From Pseudomonadota bacterium (GTDB taxonomy: Bacteria > Pseudomonadota > Alphaproteobacteria > Rhodospirillales > Magnetospirillaceae): a stretch of 64,000 nucleotides of DNA. The notes beneath the pieces were generated by a model that saw only the letters and a list, made by a program, of their open reading frames with translations, made no database searches and was not told the origin of the DNA. The DNA is taken from contig JAJZUL010000002.1 in NCBI GenBank assembly GCA_021848545.1, positions 62,001 to 126,000 of the forward strand, given 5' to 3'. This document shows positions 18,301 to 26,833 of this stretch, piece by piece. The position numbers and the translations under genes are program-made. The first letter of the stretch is position 1. Each line of letters opens with the position of its first letter.

Positions 18301-20143
18301 GCAGCCAGACCACGGTGCCGCTGTCGGCCGGGCGGATGGCGTGGGGGACCTCGGCGATGATGGTCAGGCCCATGGCTTCCAGCATCGGCAGGACGTCGGA
18401 CAGCACCACCCGGCCGCGGGCGTGATAAAGCTTGAGACGGGCCTCGAAGGGGGCGGCCTCGATGGGGCGTGACAGGCCCAGGGCGAAATCCTCGCCCTTC
18501 GCCACCCGCTCGATGCGCTCGATATCGGCCAGGGCCGCCAGCGGGGGATAGCGTTCCATGTAGGACGCGGGAAAAGCGTCGGCGTAGCGCCGCGCCAGAC
18601 CCAGGCCGGCGGTTTCGCCATGGGCCTGGACCAGGGCGATGCGCAAATGGTCCGACCAGGACCTGGCCGCGTCGGCGATGCGGTTTTCGATGTCGCGTTC
18701 ATTGACCTCGGGGACCGGGCCGGTAACGCGGACGATCATGTGCAGCCGCGCCAAAGGCCGGTCCGACACCTGGGTCCGGTGGACGACCAGGGTGCCGCCG
18801 AACGCGGTTTCCAGCAGCCCCTGGATGGTCAGGCGCAGCGGCGTGTCGTAGCGGTCGCGGGGCACGAAGACCAGACACGACACGAACCGGCGGAATTCGT
18901 CGTGACGGACGAACAGGGCCGCGCGGGGCCGGTCCGTCAAATGAAGGATGCCCAGCGCGATGGTGAACAGGGTGTCGGGATCGATCTGGAACAATTCGTC
19001 GCGGGGATAGGTCTCCAGGATGTTGCCCAGCACCTTGGCATCGTGGCTCAAAGGCGGAAATCCGGCCCGCGCCAGGGTTTGCGCCACTTTCCGCCGCAAT
19101 AGCGGAATCTGCATGGGATTGACCGTATAGGCCGCCGACGTGAACAAACCGACGAAAGTGGTGAGTCCGATCACCTTTCCGTCGGAATCGAACTTTTTGA
19201 CGCCGATGACGTCCATATGGACGGGGCGATGGACGGTCGAATATCCCGCCGATTTGGTGATCAACAGCAGATCGGGACGCCGCAAAAAGGCGTGAACCTC
19301 GTCGGGCATGGCGGCCAGGGGCAGGGATTCGTCGAAGACATGGGCGTCGGGATCGCGCAAAACGCCCAGGCCGGGGCCTTCGATGCGGGCGTCGGGGGAA
19401 TCGTCCGCCCCGGAAAAGGCGAAATAACGCGCTCCCAGAAAGGTGAACCGCTCGTCGCACAGCCAGTCGAGAAAAGCCCGCGCCTCGGCATCGGCGTCGT
19501 CGTCGCCGCTTCGTCCCGTCCCCTTGTCCAATGCCGCGGTCGCCGCGGCGATGACGTCCTGCATGGCCGCCCAATCGGTCACGGCGGCCCGCACGTCGCG
19601 CAGAATGACGGTCAGACGGGCCGCCAGATCGGCGCGCCCGGAATCGTCCTGGCGGTCGATCTCCACATGCATCCAGGATTCGACCCGCATGCCCTCGGTG
19701 CCGGCGTTCGCGGCACCGATCTCCGCAAGGCGGCCGTTCTTATCGCGCCGCACCGCCAGAATCGGGTGGACCAACAGATGAACGGCGATGCCGCGGCGCG
19801 ACAATTCCCCCGAAATCGAATCCACCAGAAACGGCATGTCGTCATTGACGATTTCGATCACCGAATGGCGCGACGCCCATCCGTTCCGTTCGGGGTCGGG
19901 ATTGTAGAGGTGGATCGCCGCGCTCTCCGCCGGACGGTCGGCGGCGGTCGCCGACAGACTCATCACCGCGCCATAGATGGTCTCGGCGTCGGCGGTCTCC
20001 AGATCGGCGGTCTCGATGCCGTCCAGATAGGCCGCAAGCAGCCGTATGGCCCCGACCGAGCGCGTCTCGTCCAGGTGGGCCCGCAGCAAGGCGCCCACTT
20101 CCTCAGTCAGGCGCGTCCTCAAGAAATCGGACGTTTGGATCAT
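15332..20143 (-). CDS. gdhB: NAD-specific glutamate dehydrogenase, large 180-kDa class
   Basis: At 1,603 residues this matches the GDH-2 (L_180) class. It has a long N-terminal regulatory region (about 1-700) with ACT-like stretches such as VNDDMPFLVDSISGEL. A central catalytic core shows GGIRWSDRREDFRTEILGL and KNAVIVPVGAKGGFV, then the nucleotide-binding region DMSGDVFGNGML. The C-terminal part is helical. It oxidises glutamate to 2-oxoglutarate plus ammonia with NAD, mainly for glutamate catabolism. It stands alone as a transcription unit. Its TAG stop lies inside the adjacent family B hairpin. Confidence 0.96.
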   Translation of the reverse strand: MIQTSDFLRTRLTEEVGALLRAHLDETRSVGAIRLLAAYLDGIETADLETADAETIYGAVMSLSATAADRPAESAAIHLYNPDPERNGWASRHSVIEIVNDDMPFLVDSISGELSRRGIAVHLLVHPILAVRRDKNGRLAEIGAANAGTEGMRVESWMHVEIDRQDDSGRADLAARLTVILRDVRAAVTDWAAMQDVIAAATAALDKGTGRSGDDDADAEARAFLDWLCDERFTFLGARYFAFSGADDSPDARIEGPGLGVLRDPDAHVFDESLPLAAMPDEVHAFLRRPDLLLITKSAGYSTVHRPVHMDVIGVKKFDSDGKVIGLTTFVGLFTSAAYTVNPMQIPLLRRKVAQTLARAGFPPLSHDAKVLGNILETYPRDELFQIDPDTLFTIALGILHLTDRPRAALFVRHDEFRRFVSCLVFVPRDRYDTPLRLTIQGLLETAFGGTLVVHRTQVSDRPLARLHMIVRVTGPVPEVNERDIENRIADAARSWSDHLRIALVQAHGETAGLGLARRYADAFPASYMERYPPLAALADIERIERVAKGEDFALGLSRPIEAAPFEARLKLYHARGRVVLSDVLPMLEAMGLTIIAEVPHAIRPADSGTVVWLHDFEVESPTRAPIDLESRGPAFETALIRIARGEAESDGLNRLVLNAGLDGRQVAVLRAYSKYMRQIGSAYSQDYIARALAKNPAVAAALMAVFLARFDPATGDDSQAVTKAETALAAVDGADDDRILRRFLTLIRATLRTNYFQTGTDGGHKPYLSLKLDSRAIDDLPLPRPLVEIWVCSPQVEAVHLRGGRVARGGIRWSDRREDFRTEILGLMKAQMVKNAVIVPVGAKGGFVIKRPPAAGDREAMQAEAIACYRVMMRGLLDLTDNLVGDRVVPPTDTVCHDGDDPYLVVAADKGTASFSDIANGISAEYGFWLGDAFASGGSHGYDHKAMGITARGAWKAVRRHFQELGVDCQTEPFTAVGVGDMSGDVFGNGMLRSRATRLVGAFNHAHIFIDPNPDPERSFVERERLFRAVRSWPDYDTALISPGGGVFARSAKTIPVSPEMRARFGLDGETVTPDALIRALLRAPVDLLFFGGVGTYVKAHTESHLDAGDRANDRVRVDGRDLKARVVGEGANLALTQLGRIEFALAGGRLNTDAIDNSAGVDTSDHEVNIKILLDGLVAEGDLPTKQRDALLVAMTDEIGHLVLRDNILQTQALSVMEAQAPDLLDAGARFMRLLEKSGRLDRTLEFLPDDETLTRRAAARRGLVRPELAVLLAYAKIWLHDAILPSDLPDDPYLAGDVIRYFPTAIRERFEASVPRHRLRRELAATAVTNDMINRVGIVFVSEMMEKTGHQPADIAGAFIVARDAYRLPEVWDSIENAGVGVDAATRTDMLIEANRLLERATAWVLRFMPAPLDIGGAIGDLASGIQTLEAALDGLLPPHLDDALATRTAGYIKRGVPDAVARRVGNLIVLASAADIVRVAARHRLEVETAGALYFAVGARFGLGRLRAAAETLSVRGHWEKLAAAAVIEDLYGHQRDITDTVAGAFPTRTAADALAAWIETKQVAVEQTDTMLAEIGAAGQIDLAMLAVASHRLRALGP

Positions 20144-20222
20144 TCCGCCTCTCCCTGCGAAATTTCTCGCTTCCCGTACGGAATTATGGGCGCCGGCGCC
20201 GTTACGGTGAATTTAACACAAG

Positions 20223-20585
20223 TTATAAATCGGCATGGTCCTTCAGGATTGCCAGCAGACGCAGGATCGTTTCATCGGGCAAATCGCGGATGGACCGTGC
20301 CAGGCGGTTGGCCAATTCGGTGCGTGCCGGATCGGTGGCGGCGGTATCGATGGTGACCTTGGGGTGCGACAGATCGGCCAGAAGCTTCAGATCCTCGGCC
20401 TCGTCCCAGATGCAGCCCAGATAGCCGGCGATCTGCATCACCAGGCCGGGGGCGGGCCGGCCGCGATTGCCGTGTTCCAGGGCCGACAGATAGGCGGCGG
20501 ACACATGGAGATCGGCGGCCATACGCTTCAACGGAATGGCCCGCGTCTGACGCAACGCCCGCACTTTCGCGCCGAACGGGGTCAT
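20223..20585 (-). CDS. XRE-family helix-turn-helix regulator
   Basis: The 120-residue protein has an N-terminal Cro/CI-type HTH (about residues 5-65: KVRALRQTRAIPLKRMAADLHVSAAYLSALEHGNRGRP) and a helical C-terminus (LANRLARSIRDLPDETILRLLAIL). Its targets are unknown. It overlaps the smr gene by four bases (ATGA), which indicates translational coupling, and this smr-xre pairing is common in Rhodospirillales. Confidence 0.9.
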   Translation of the reverse strand: MTPFGAKVRALRQTRAIPLKRMAADLHVSAAYLSALEHGNRGRPAPGLVMQIAGYLGCIWDEAEDLKLLADLSHPKVTIDTAATDPARTELANRLARSIRDLPDETILRLLAILKDHADL

Positions 20586-21139
20586 CGCCGACGCTTGATC
20601 AGGATGTAAAGGGCGCCGTCGCCGCCATGCTGTGGCCGGGCGGCGGCAAAGGACAGGATTCGTTCACGCAACGGCGGCTGATTCAACCAGCGCGGCACCT
20701 GGCGACGCAAAACGCCCTCGCCGCCATGGCCCTTGCCGGTGATCACCAGCAGACAGCGCCGCCCGGTGTCGAAGGCGCGGCCGATGGTGGTCGAAAGGGC
20801 GGCATGGGCGGAATCCTGGGTCATGCCGTGCAGGTCGAGGCGCTGATCGATGGCCATTTCCCCCCGCCGCAACCGGTCCGCGGTCCGCCGGTCCACCCCC
20901 GGCGCGCGACCCGGCGCCAGAGGCGCCGGAATCGGACCCGTCACCGGCCGGGATCGCGGTATCGCCGGCGCCGGGTGGACCGGCGCAACAGGCTGGGGCG
21001 GCGGAATTTCCGGCGGGTCTTCGACCGCGCCATGGTCGGTCCTGCCGGACAGGGGCGTGACGTCGCGGGTCACCGCCCGCCAGATGCGCGCCTCCTCCGC
21101 CGAAACGGTTCGCCGCCGCCGTGGGGGCTCACCGGCCAT
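20582..21139 (-). CDS. Smr domain protein
   Basis: The 185-residue protein has a basic, proline-rich N-terminal half and a C-terminal Smr domain. The domain shows LDLHGMTQDSAHAAL, LLVITGKGHGGEGVLRRQVPRWL and the final FAAARPQHGGDGALYILIKR. Smr domains are nicking nucleases related to the MutS2 C-terminus; some act in RNA cleavage and ribosome rescue. The ATG at 21139 overlaps the end of the upstream membrane-protein gene by 11 nt; a longer start would extend well into that gene. Confidence 0.9.
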   Translation of the reverse strand: MAGEPPRRRRTVSAEEARIWRAVTRDVTPLSGRTDHGAVEDPPEIPPPQPVAPVHPAPAIPRSRPVTGPIPAPLAPGRAPGVDRRTADRLRRGEMAIDQRLDLHGMTQDSAHAALSTTIGRAFDTGRRCLLVITGKGHGGEGVLRRQVPRWLNQPPLRERILSFAAARPQHGGDGALYILIKRRR

Positions 21140-21761
21140 CGTCGGTGATGTCCAGTGGCGTATAGGCGGGCCGCGGTTCGGCCTCGGCCTCCGCCTCCCG
21201 CTGCTCTTCCGCTTCCGGAACAATCACTTCGGGAATGGGTTGTGGTTGCGGCGGCGGCGGTGGCGGCGGCTCGGGTTCGCGCGGGGGCAGGGGTTCGGCT
21301 TCGGTGCGCAGATTGCGCCGCGCGAATTTGCGCCAATCGCCCAGCGGCGCGAAACAGGGCAGTTCGCCGCTGCCTTTCAGCAGGATGCCCACGCCGCCCC
21401 GCTCCCACACCGCCTGCCAATGGGCGACGCTTTCGACCATATAGGCCAAGGTTCGCCGCTGAATCTGCCAGGCGACGAAATAGCGGGTCAGGGTCAGGTG
21501 CAGCAGGGCGCCGATGGTCATGGCGACGATGCCGAAAGCCATGCCCGCCGACAGCAAAATCACCAGAGCCAGCAGCATCAGGATCAGCAGCGGCGCCAGA
21601 TTGTCCCAGGGCGAATGAACCGGCGATCCCTGCACGTCGAGCACGCGGGCGTCGGTGGCCAGAACCACCTTGCCTTCGGCGATGGCGGTGGCGATCTGTT
21701 CATGCAACAGCGCCGCCTCTTCGGCCTTGCGGGATTGCCATTCGGCGATGATCGAACCCAT
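21129..21761 (-). CDS. Two-helix membrane protein with proline-rich tail, function unknown
   Basis: I do not recognise a named family for this 210-residue protein. Two close hydrophobic helices (about 57-95: LAPLLILMLLALVILLSAGMAFGIVAMTIGALLHL) are followed by a cytoplasmic part with the motif AWQIQRRTLAYMVESVAHWQAVW. The last 60 residues are rich in Pro and Glu (PPREPEPPPPPPPQPQP). It lies between mltA (96-nt gap) and smr (11-nt overlap) and is probably in the same operon as smr and xre. Confidence 0.7.
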   Translation of the reverse strand: MGSIIAEWQSRKAEEAALLHEQIATAIAEGKVVLATDARVLDVQGSPVHSPWDNLAPLLILMLLALVILLSAGMAFGIVAMTIGALLHLTLTRYFVAWQIQRRTLAYMVESVAHWQAVWERGGVGILLKGSGELPCFAPLGDWRKFARRNLRTEAEPLPPREPEPPPPPPPQPQPIPEVIVPEAEEQREAEAEAEPRPAYTPLDITDDGR

Positions 21762-21857
21762 GCGCGTCGCTATGTTCTTTTTATCATATCGAATAGCAGG
21801 ATGGCGGCGAACGCGCCGCCGCGCAAGAGGATGGGAAGGGCGGGCCGGCGCCTGGGC

Positions 21858-23030
21858 TCACCGCTTGGGCAGCAGCAGCCAATAGCGTCCCGGCGCCTTC
21901 ATCCGGCCGGCCTGGGAAAACGCGGCCTCGCCGATTCCCCAGAACAGATCGCCGCGCACGGGGCCCTTGATGGCGCCGCCGGTATCCTGGGCGACGACCA
22001 GACGGCGGATGGGCTTGCCGCCGGGGGCGGTGGTATCCAGCCATAGCGGCGTGCCCAGGGCGATATAGCGGGGATCGACCGCCAGCGACCGGCCGGGGGT
22101 CAGAACCACGCCTTCGGTGCCGACCGGACCCTTGTGCGGCATCAGGCGGTAGAAGACGTAACGCGGATTGGCGTCGAGAACCGATTTCGCCTGTCGCGGA
22201 TGGGCGCGCAGCCAATCCCGGATGGCGGGCATGTCGGGCGCGACGTGGATGCCGCGTTCCGCCAGGATGCGGCCCGGTCCGACGAATTCGCGGCCGTTGG
22301 TGGCGGCCACCCCCACCTGGCGCACGGTTCCGTCGGGCAGCGCGATCAGGCCCGATCCCTGAATCTGGAGGATGGCGGCGGCCACCGGGTCCTCCAGCCA
22401 GAACAGAGGCCGCGCCCGCCGCCCCAGGGCGCCGGCTTCGATCCGGGCGCGGGTGGGATAGGGGACCAACCGGCCGTCCTCGACCCGGCCCACCAGCCGC
22501 CGATGATCGAACCCTTTGTGGAAACGCGCCGGATCGACGGTGACGAGATCGCTGGGCCGCGCCAAAAGCGGGACGGTATAGGGACCGTGACGATGGCGCG
22601 CGCCTTTTATTTCAGGTTCGTAATAGGCGGTGAACAGGCCGGTCGCCGACCCATTGGCGGTGACCAGATAGGGACGGAACCAATGTTCGAAGAAATGCCG
22701 CGCCGCCTGCCGGTCTTCCGGTTTCAGACGGCTGATCGCGGCGCAGGCGCCGCGCCAGCCGGCGGCGGCTTTCGACCGCAGCAAGGGGGGGCAGGATTTG
22801 GCCAGGGCCGGCACGGCGTCGGCAAGAACGTCCCGCCGCCAGCCGGGCAGATCGGCGAATCGGGCCGGTTCCAGGCGCAGGCGGCCGGTGCCCGGCGGCG
22901 GAACCGAAGGGTGGGCGCAACCGGCCAGCGCCAGCAGGGCCAGCGCCGGCAGGGCCCGGCTCAGGCCGAACGGGTGGCGACCAGCAGCCAATTGGGATCG
23001 GGGGAACGGACGTCGCGTTGAAAGGTCCAC
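21858..23030 (-). CDS. mltA: Membrane-bound lytic murein transglycosylase A
   Basis: The lipoprotein (up to 390 residues) has a lipobox (ALLALAGC) about 37 residues from the ATG. The MltA domain includes PYLVTANGSATGLFTAYYEPEIKG, the PTRARIE segment, and the C-terminal 3D domain VVAQDTGGAIKGPVRGDLFWG with the catalytic Asp. It cleaves peptidoglycan to 1,6-anhydromuropeptides at the outer membrane. The ATG at 23030 overlaps the tim44 gene by 70 nt; an in-frame TTG about 20 codons later would still leave the signal peptide intact, so the start is uncertain. Confidence 0.92.
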   Translation of the reverse strand: MDLSTRRPFPRSQLAAGRHPFGLSRALPALALLALAGCAHPSVPPPGTGRLRLEPARFADLPGWRRDVLADAVPALAKSCPPLLRSKAAAGWRGACAAISRLKPEDRQAARHFFEHWFRPYLVTANGSATGLFTAYYEPEIKGARHRHGPYTVPLLARPSDLVTVDPARFHKGFDHRRLVGRVEDGRLVPYPTRARIEAGALGRRARPLFWLEDPVAAAILQIQGSGLIALPDGTVRQVGVAATNGREFVGPGRILAERGIHVAPDMPAIRDWLRAHPRQAKSVLDANPRYVFYRLMPHKGPVGTEGVVLTPGRSLAVDPRYIALGTPLWLDTTAPGGKPIRRLVVAQDTGGAIKGPVRGDLFWGIGEAAFSQAGRMKAPGRYWLLLPKR

Positions 23031-23626
23031 TCGTCGACGACTTCGGTAACGCGATCAGGGTCGCCCTCGATGATGCGACCTTCCCGGTCTTTCAGAACGT
23101 TGGTCTGTTCGCTGGTGAATCGCACGGTGACCCGGGCGGTGGACCCGGTCAACCCGCCCTCGACGATCTCGGCGGCGCGGATGCCGACCAGCCGTGTGTC
23201 CAGCTGGTCCCCGGCTTGAGTGCGCGCGTCGATGGCGCCGGCGAAATTGCCGAAAACGTCATCCGACAAAAGCGGCCGCAAGGTCTGCTTGTCGCCGGTG
23301 GTGAAGGCGCCCAAAATCATTTCGAAAGCGGAACTTGCGCCGCCGACGAAGGAGTCCGGCGAAAAGCTGCGATCGGCCTGGGCGATGGCCGCAAGGTTGC
23401 GGCCAAGCGGCGTATCGGGGACGGGCTCGGCCTTGCGCACCGGCGTAAGGTCGATGACGTTGCCCTTATCCTGGGCGGGATGGCGACCGTTCTCCGACGA
23501 ATTCCAGCCCGGCGGCGGGCGTTCGTTGCCGGTACGCCGACCCAGGACGCTGCGCAGGCGCAGAATCAGGAATGCCGCCACCAGAGCGAAAAAAACGATG
23601 TCTATATAATGAAAACCGCCGCCCAT
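22961..23626 (-). CDS. Tim44/TimA domain protein
   Basis: The 221-residue protein has one N-terminal membrane helix (YIDIVFFALVAAFLILRL) and a C-terminal Tim44-like domain (about 80-220) with FVGGASSAFEMILGAFTTGDKQTLRPLLSDDVFGNFAGAI and DEWTFQRDV. Bacterial relatives are inner-membrane proteins, possibly linked to envelope protein handling. It starts an operon with mltA and is divergent from fxsA across a 159-bp gap, the usual alphaproteobacterial arrangement. Confidence 0.9.
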   Translation of the reverse strand: MGGGFHYIDIVFFALVAAFLILRLRSVLGRRTGNERPPPGWNSSENGRHPAQDKGNVIDLTPVRKAEPVPDTPLGRNLAAIAQADRSFSPDSFVGGASSAFEMILGAFTTGDKQTLRPLLSDDVFGNFAGAIDARTQAGDQLDTRLVGIRAAEIVEGGLTGSTARVTVRFTSEQTNVLKDREGRIIEGDPDRVTEVVDEWTFQRDVRSPDPNWLLVATRSA

Positions 23627-23785
23627 GGTCCCACTTTGCCTTAGATCTTACGAAGACGATGAGTCCTGCTCGCGACCGAATTCCCGTCCTTGCGATCCGA
23701 TTGTGCGCCGGATAAGGCTCGGCGGATGGTGAAGTCGTGATAGGGTACCCGCCACAGATAGGGCGGAAAAGGAAAAAGGACAAGT

Positions 23786-24250
23786 ATGGGCTGGCTGGTC
23801 CTCTTGGGTTTGATCGCCTTGCCGGTGATCGAAATCGCGCTATTCATCAAGTCGGCCGAGGCGATCGGCGTTCTGGCGACGGTGGTGGTGGCGGTTCTGG
23901 CCGGTATCGGCGGCATCGCCCTGCTGCAACGCCAGGGATTGTCGACCATCTGGCGCGCGCGCGAGATGATGGCCCGCGGCGAGACGCCGGTCGCCGAGGT
24001 GTTCGACGGGCTGTGTCTGGGCTTGGCCGGTCTGTTGCTGGTTCTGCCCGGCTTCCTGACCGATGCCGTCGCCCTGCTGCTGCTGCTGCCCCCGGTCCGC
24101 GCGCTGTTGTGGCGGTGGCTGGGGGGACGGCTGACGAATGCGAGTGCTGACGGCGGCGGCCGGCGGGCTTCGCCGACGGTGATCGAAACCGAATATCGGG
24201 TGGTTCGGCCGGATCAGGACGAGCAGCCGGACCGGGATGAGAGGCGGTGA
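23786..24250 (+). CDS. fxsA: FxsA family membrane protein
   Basis: The 154-residue protein fits FxsA: WLVLLGLIALPVIEIALFIK, then a second helix TVVVAVLAGIGGIALLQRQG, then a third hydrophobic segment LCLGLAGLLLVLPGFLTDAVALLLLLPP, and a charged cytoplasmic tail. In E. coli FxsA affects phage T7 exclusion by the F plasmid; its normal role is unknown. It is divergent from tim44 and 93 nt upstream of secB. Confidence 0.9.
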   Translation: MGWLVLLGLIALPVIEIALFIKSAEAIGVLATVVVAVLAGIGGIALLQRQGLSTIWRAREMMARGETPVAEVFDGLCLGLAGLLLVLPGFLTDAVALLLLLPPVRALLWRWLGGRLTNASADGGGRRASPTVIETEYRVVRPDQDEQPDRDERR

Positions 24251-24343
24251 TTGCTCCGCCCCTTTGATCCGTGTTAGTGGGGGTCGCCGCTTGATCGCAG
24301 ATCATCCGTGATCGCGCCCGGGATGAAACAGGAGACCGAAGAC

Positions 24344-24811
24344 ATGACCGACGCCGCCCAGGACCAGGAATTGGCGCCATTCACCGTTAATGGCCAGTAT
24401 ATCAAGGACTTGTCATTCGAGGTTCCCGGCGCGCCCGCCATTTTCGGCGAGATGAACGCCAACCCGGAAATCCCGATTCATGTGGACGTCACCGTCAATC
24501 CCTTGAGCGAAAACGTGTTCGAGGTGGTTCTGCACCTCAAGATCGACGCCAATATCGAGGGACGGCCGGTGTTCATCGTCGAACTGGCCTATGGCGGCGT
24601 GTTCACCCTGAACGTCCCGGAAGAACATGTTCATCCGATGCTGCTGATCGAATGTCCGCGGCTGCTGTTCCCCTTCGCCCGGACCATCGTCGCCGACGCC
24701 ACGCGCGACGGCGGTTTTCCGCCGCTGATGATCCAGCCCATTGATTTCGTCCAATTGTATCAAAGCCGGGTCGAAGCCGCCGGCGAAGAGGGCGTGGCGG
24801 GTCACGCCTGA
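24344..24811 (+). CDS. secB: Protein-export chaperone SecB
   Basis: The 155-residue protein has all SecB landmarks: QYIKDLSFEVPGAP, IHVDVTVNPLSENVFEVVLHL, VELAYGGVFTLNVPEEHVHPMLLIECPRLLFPFAR and GGFPPLMIQPIDFVQLYQ. SecB keeps preproteins unfolded and delivers them to SecA. The ATG at 24344 is chosen for the AGGAGA site ten bases upstream and for alignment with the family start. The stop overlaps the convergent regulator gene by 10 nt. Confidence 0.96.
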   Translation: MTDAAQDQELAPFTVNGQYIKDLSFEVPGAPAIFGEMNANPEIPIHVDVTVNPLSENVFEVVLHLKIDANIEGRPVFIVELAYGGVFTLNVPEEHVHPMLLIECPRLLFPFARTIVADATRDGGFPPLMIQPIDFVQLYQSRVEAAGEEGVAGHA

Positions 24812-25446
24812 CTCTCGTCGCGATTGAGGCGATAGCCGCCCGGCTCGGTGACCAGAAGACGGGCCTGGGACGGGTCGGGCTCGATCTTGCGCCGCAGGCG
24901 GTAGATATGGGTTTCCAGGGTGTGGGTGGCGACGGCGCCGGAATAGCCCCACACCGCGGCCAGCAGACGCTCGCGGGGCACGGCGCCGGAATTGGCGCCG
25001 AGATAGGTCAGGATCGCCGTCTCCTTGTCGGTCAGCCGCACCAGGCGGCCGTTGCCGTCGTCGAGCCGGCGGGCATCGGAATCGAACCGCCATGGCCCGA
25101 TGACGGACCAGGCTTGGCGTTGGCGCAAAAGATCGTCAAGGGCGGCCATCACCTGACCCAGACGGACCGGTTTGCGCAGCGAAATGTCGGCATCGGCGAC
25201 CGCATTGGCGCCGATGGCGATGACCGGGACGTTCGGAGCGGCGGCCTTCAGCGCGTCGCAGGTCTGGGACGGTGCCGGCCGGGCGGCGTCGGAATCGAGA
25301 ATGGCGACATCGACCGTCTCGGCGCTCCAATCGGCGTCGGCGGGCCCATCGGTCACGGCGAAGCCGGACGCTCTGAGACCATCGGCCAGGGCCTGGCGAA
25401 ACAGGGCGTCATCGCCGATAAGTAGGAGCCGGTATTCGGTTTCCAT
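24802..25446 (-). CDS. OmpR/PhoB-type response regulator
   Basis: The 214-residue protein has a short receiver (about 1-115) with IGDDALF, a likely acceptor in AILDSDA and the conserved Lys in LRKPV, but little else of the consensus. A typical winged-helix output follows (about 125-210: LTDKETAILTYL, HTLETHIYRLRRKIEPDPSQARLLVTEPGGYRL). No histidine kinase gene is adjacent, so it is an orphan here. The gene overlaps the 3' end of convergent secB by 10 nt. Confidence 0.88.
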   Translation of the reverse strand: METEYRLLLIGDDALFRQALADGLRASGFAVTDGPADADWSAETVDVAILDSDAARPAPSQTCDALKAAAPNVPVIAIGANAVADADISLRKPVRLGQVMAALDDLLRQRQAWSVIGPWRFDSDARRLDDGNGRLVRLTDKETAILTYLGANSGAVPRERLLAAVWGYSGAVATHTLETHIYRLRRKIEPDPSQARLLVTEPGGYRLNRDESQA

Positions 25447-25624
25447 GGCGGTTCGACCGGAAATGAGCATAAACATTCATATAATACATGGAAGCCGGTC
25501 GGGAAACCGCCGGGCGCAGGCACCGCGCCCGGCGCATGAGGGCCAGGGCCATCTGCCCCGTCGGCAGCCTTTCATGGATGTTTAAAAGCGGGTATGGTGC
25601 CGCCCTTTATCAGGCATAGCGAAA

Positions 25625-26755
25625 ATGACGAGGCATCTCGACCTCACGTCCCGTCCCGCCGAGCCCGCTCCGGCACCCCTGGTCGCGGTTGATCGCGCCA
25701 TCGCCGAATTGCGCCGTGGCGGCATCGTCGCCGTGACCGGCGATGGCGGAGCCACGCTGGTTCTGGCGGCCGAAGCGGTCACCGACGACATGCTGTCGCG
25801 TCTGGCCCACGCGTCGGGCGCCGCGCCGGCTTTGGCGGTGACCGGACGGCGCGCCGCCGTGCTGGGGCTGGTGCCGGGCGACGGCAGCGCCGCGGTGGTT
25901 CGCCTTACGACCGAGGGGGGACTTACGGCCGGTGACGTGGCTCGTCTGTCGGACCCCTGCGCCGCCGGGTCCGAGGAGGCGCGCACCCTGTTGACGGCGC
26001 TTGTCGCGACGCCCGCCGCCGATGGCGGGATGGTCGCCGCCATCGCCCTGACCAAGCTGGCCCGCCTGTTGCCGGCGGCGCTTGTCGCGCCTTGCGGCGG
26101 ATCGGGGTGCGGCGGAGTGCCGACGGCGACCGAGGCCGAGATCACCGGCTATCAGCAGGCCGCGGCCCGCACCCTGCGGGTGGTCAGCGAGGCCCGGGTG
26201 CCGCTCCAGGACGCCGAAAACACCCGCATCGTCGCCTTTCGGCCCGCCGATGGCGGGATCGAGCATCTGGCCATCGTCATCGGTGAACCCGATCCCGATC
26301 AGCCGGTCCTGACCCGCCTGCATTCCGAATGTTTCACCGGCGATCTTCTGGGCAGTCTGCGGTGCGATTGCGGCGACCAGTTGCGCGGCGCCATCGGCGA
26401 AATCGCGCGGGCCGGCAGCGGCGTTCTGCTGTATCTGGCCCAGGAGGGGCGCGGCATCGGTCTGGTCAACAAACTGCGCGCCTACCAGCTACAGGACGAG
26501 GGTTTCGATACCCTGGACGCCAATCTTCAGCTCGGCTTCGACGATGACGAGCGGATTTACCAGCCGGCCGCCCAGATGCTGCGGCTGTTGGGCGTGGGCC
26601 GGGTGCGATTGATGACCAACAATCCGGCCAAGGTCGAAGCCCTGGCGCGGCACGGCATCGAAGTCGCCGAGCGCGTCCCCCATGTGTTTCCGGCCAACGA
26701 CCACAACGCCCTTTACCTGCGCACCAAGGCCACCCGCAGCGGCCACCTGTTCTGA
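25625..26755 (+). CDS. ribA: GTP cyclohydrolase II with degenerate N-terminal domain
   Basis: The 376-residue protein has a complete C-terminal GTP cyclohydrolase II domain (about 195-376). Zinc cysteines are C236, C247 and C249 (HSECFTGD, GSLRCDCGDQL), followed by AQEGRGIGLVNKLRAYQLQD and the catalytic RLMTNNPAK region. It opens the GTP ring for riboflavin synthesis. The N-terminal 190 residues have the layout of a dihydroxybutanone-phosphate synthase (AIAELRRGGIVAVTGDGGATLVLAAEAV) but lack its acidic catalytic motif, so that half looks inactive. It is monocistronic as far as visible. Confidence 0.93.
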   Translation: MTRHLDLTSRPAEPAPAPLVAVDRAIAELRRGGIVAVTGDGGATLVLAAEAVTDDMLSRLAHASGAAPALAVTGRRAAVLGLVPGDGSAAVVRLTTEGGLTAGDVARLSDPCAAGSEEARTLLTALVATPAADGGMVAAIALTKLARLLPAALVAPCGGSGCGGVPTATEAEITGYQQAAARTLRVVSEARVPLQDAENTRIVAFRPADGGIEHLAIVIGEPDPDQPVLTRLHSECFTGDLLGSLRCDCGDQLRGAIGEIARAGSGVLLYLAQEGRGIGLVNKLRAYQLQDEGFDTLDANLQLGFDDDERIYQPAAQMLRLLGVGRVRLMTNNPAKVEALARHGIEVAERVPHVFPANDHNALYLRTKATRSGHLF

Positions 26756-26833
26756 GAGCCCGACCCGAAAGCCGCCATTTTCGGCTCACCCTGCCGACTT
26801 TCGGGGTGGGCTCCAGGGATTTTGGCGGGCAAA

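Noticed and set aside
15356-18472. Very long plus-strand open frame (over 1,000 codons) antisense to gdhB
   Set aside because: It is a shadow of high-GC codon bias: the translation is Gly/Gln/His/Arg-rich with no family motifs, while the opposite strand encodes a complete glutamate dehydrogenase.
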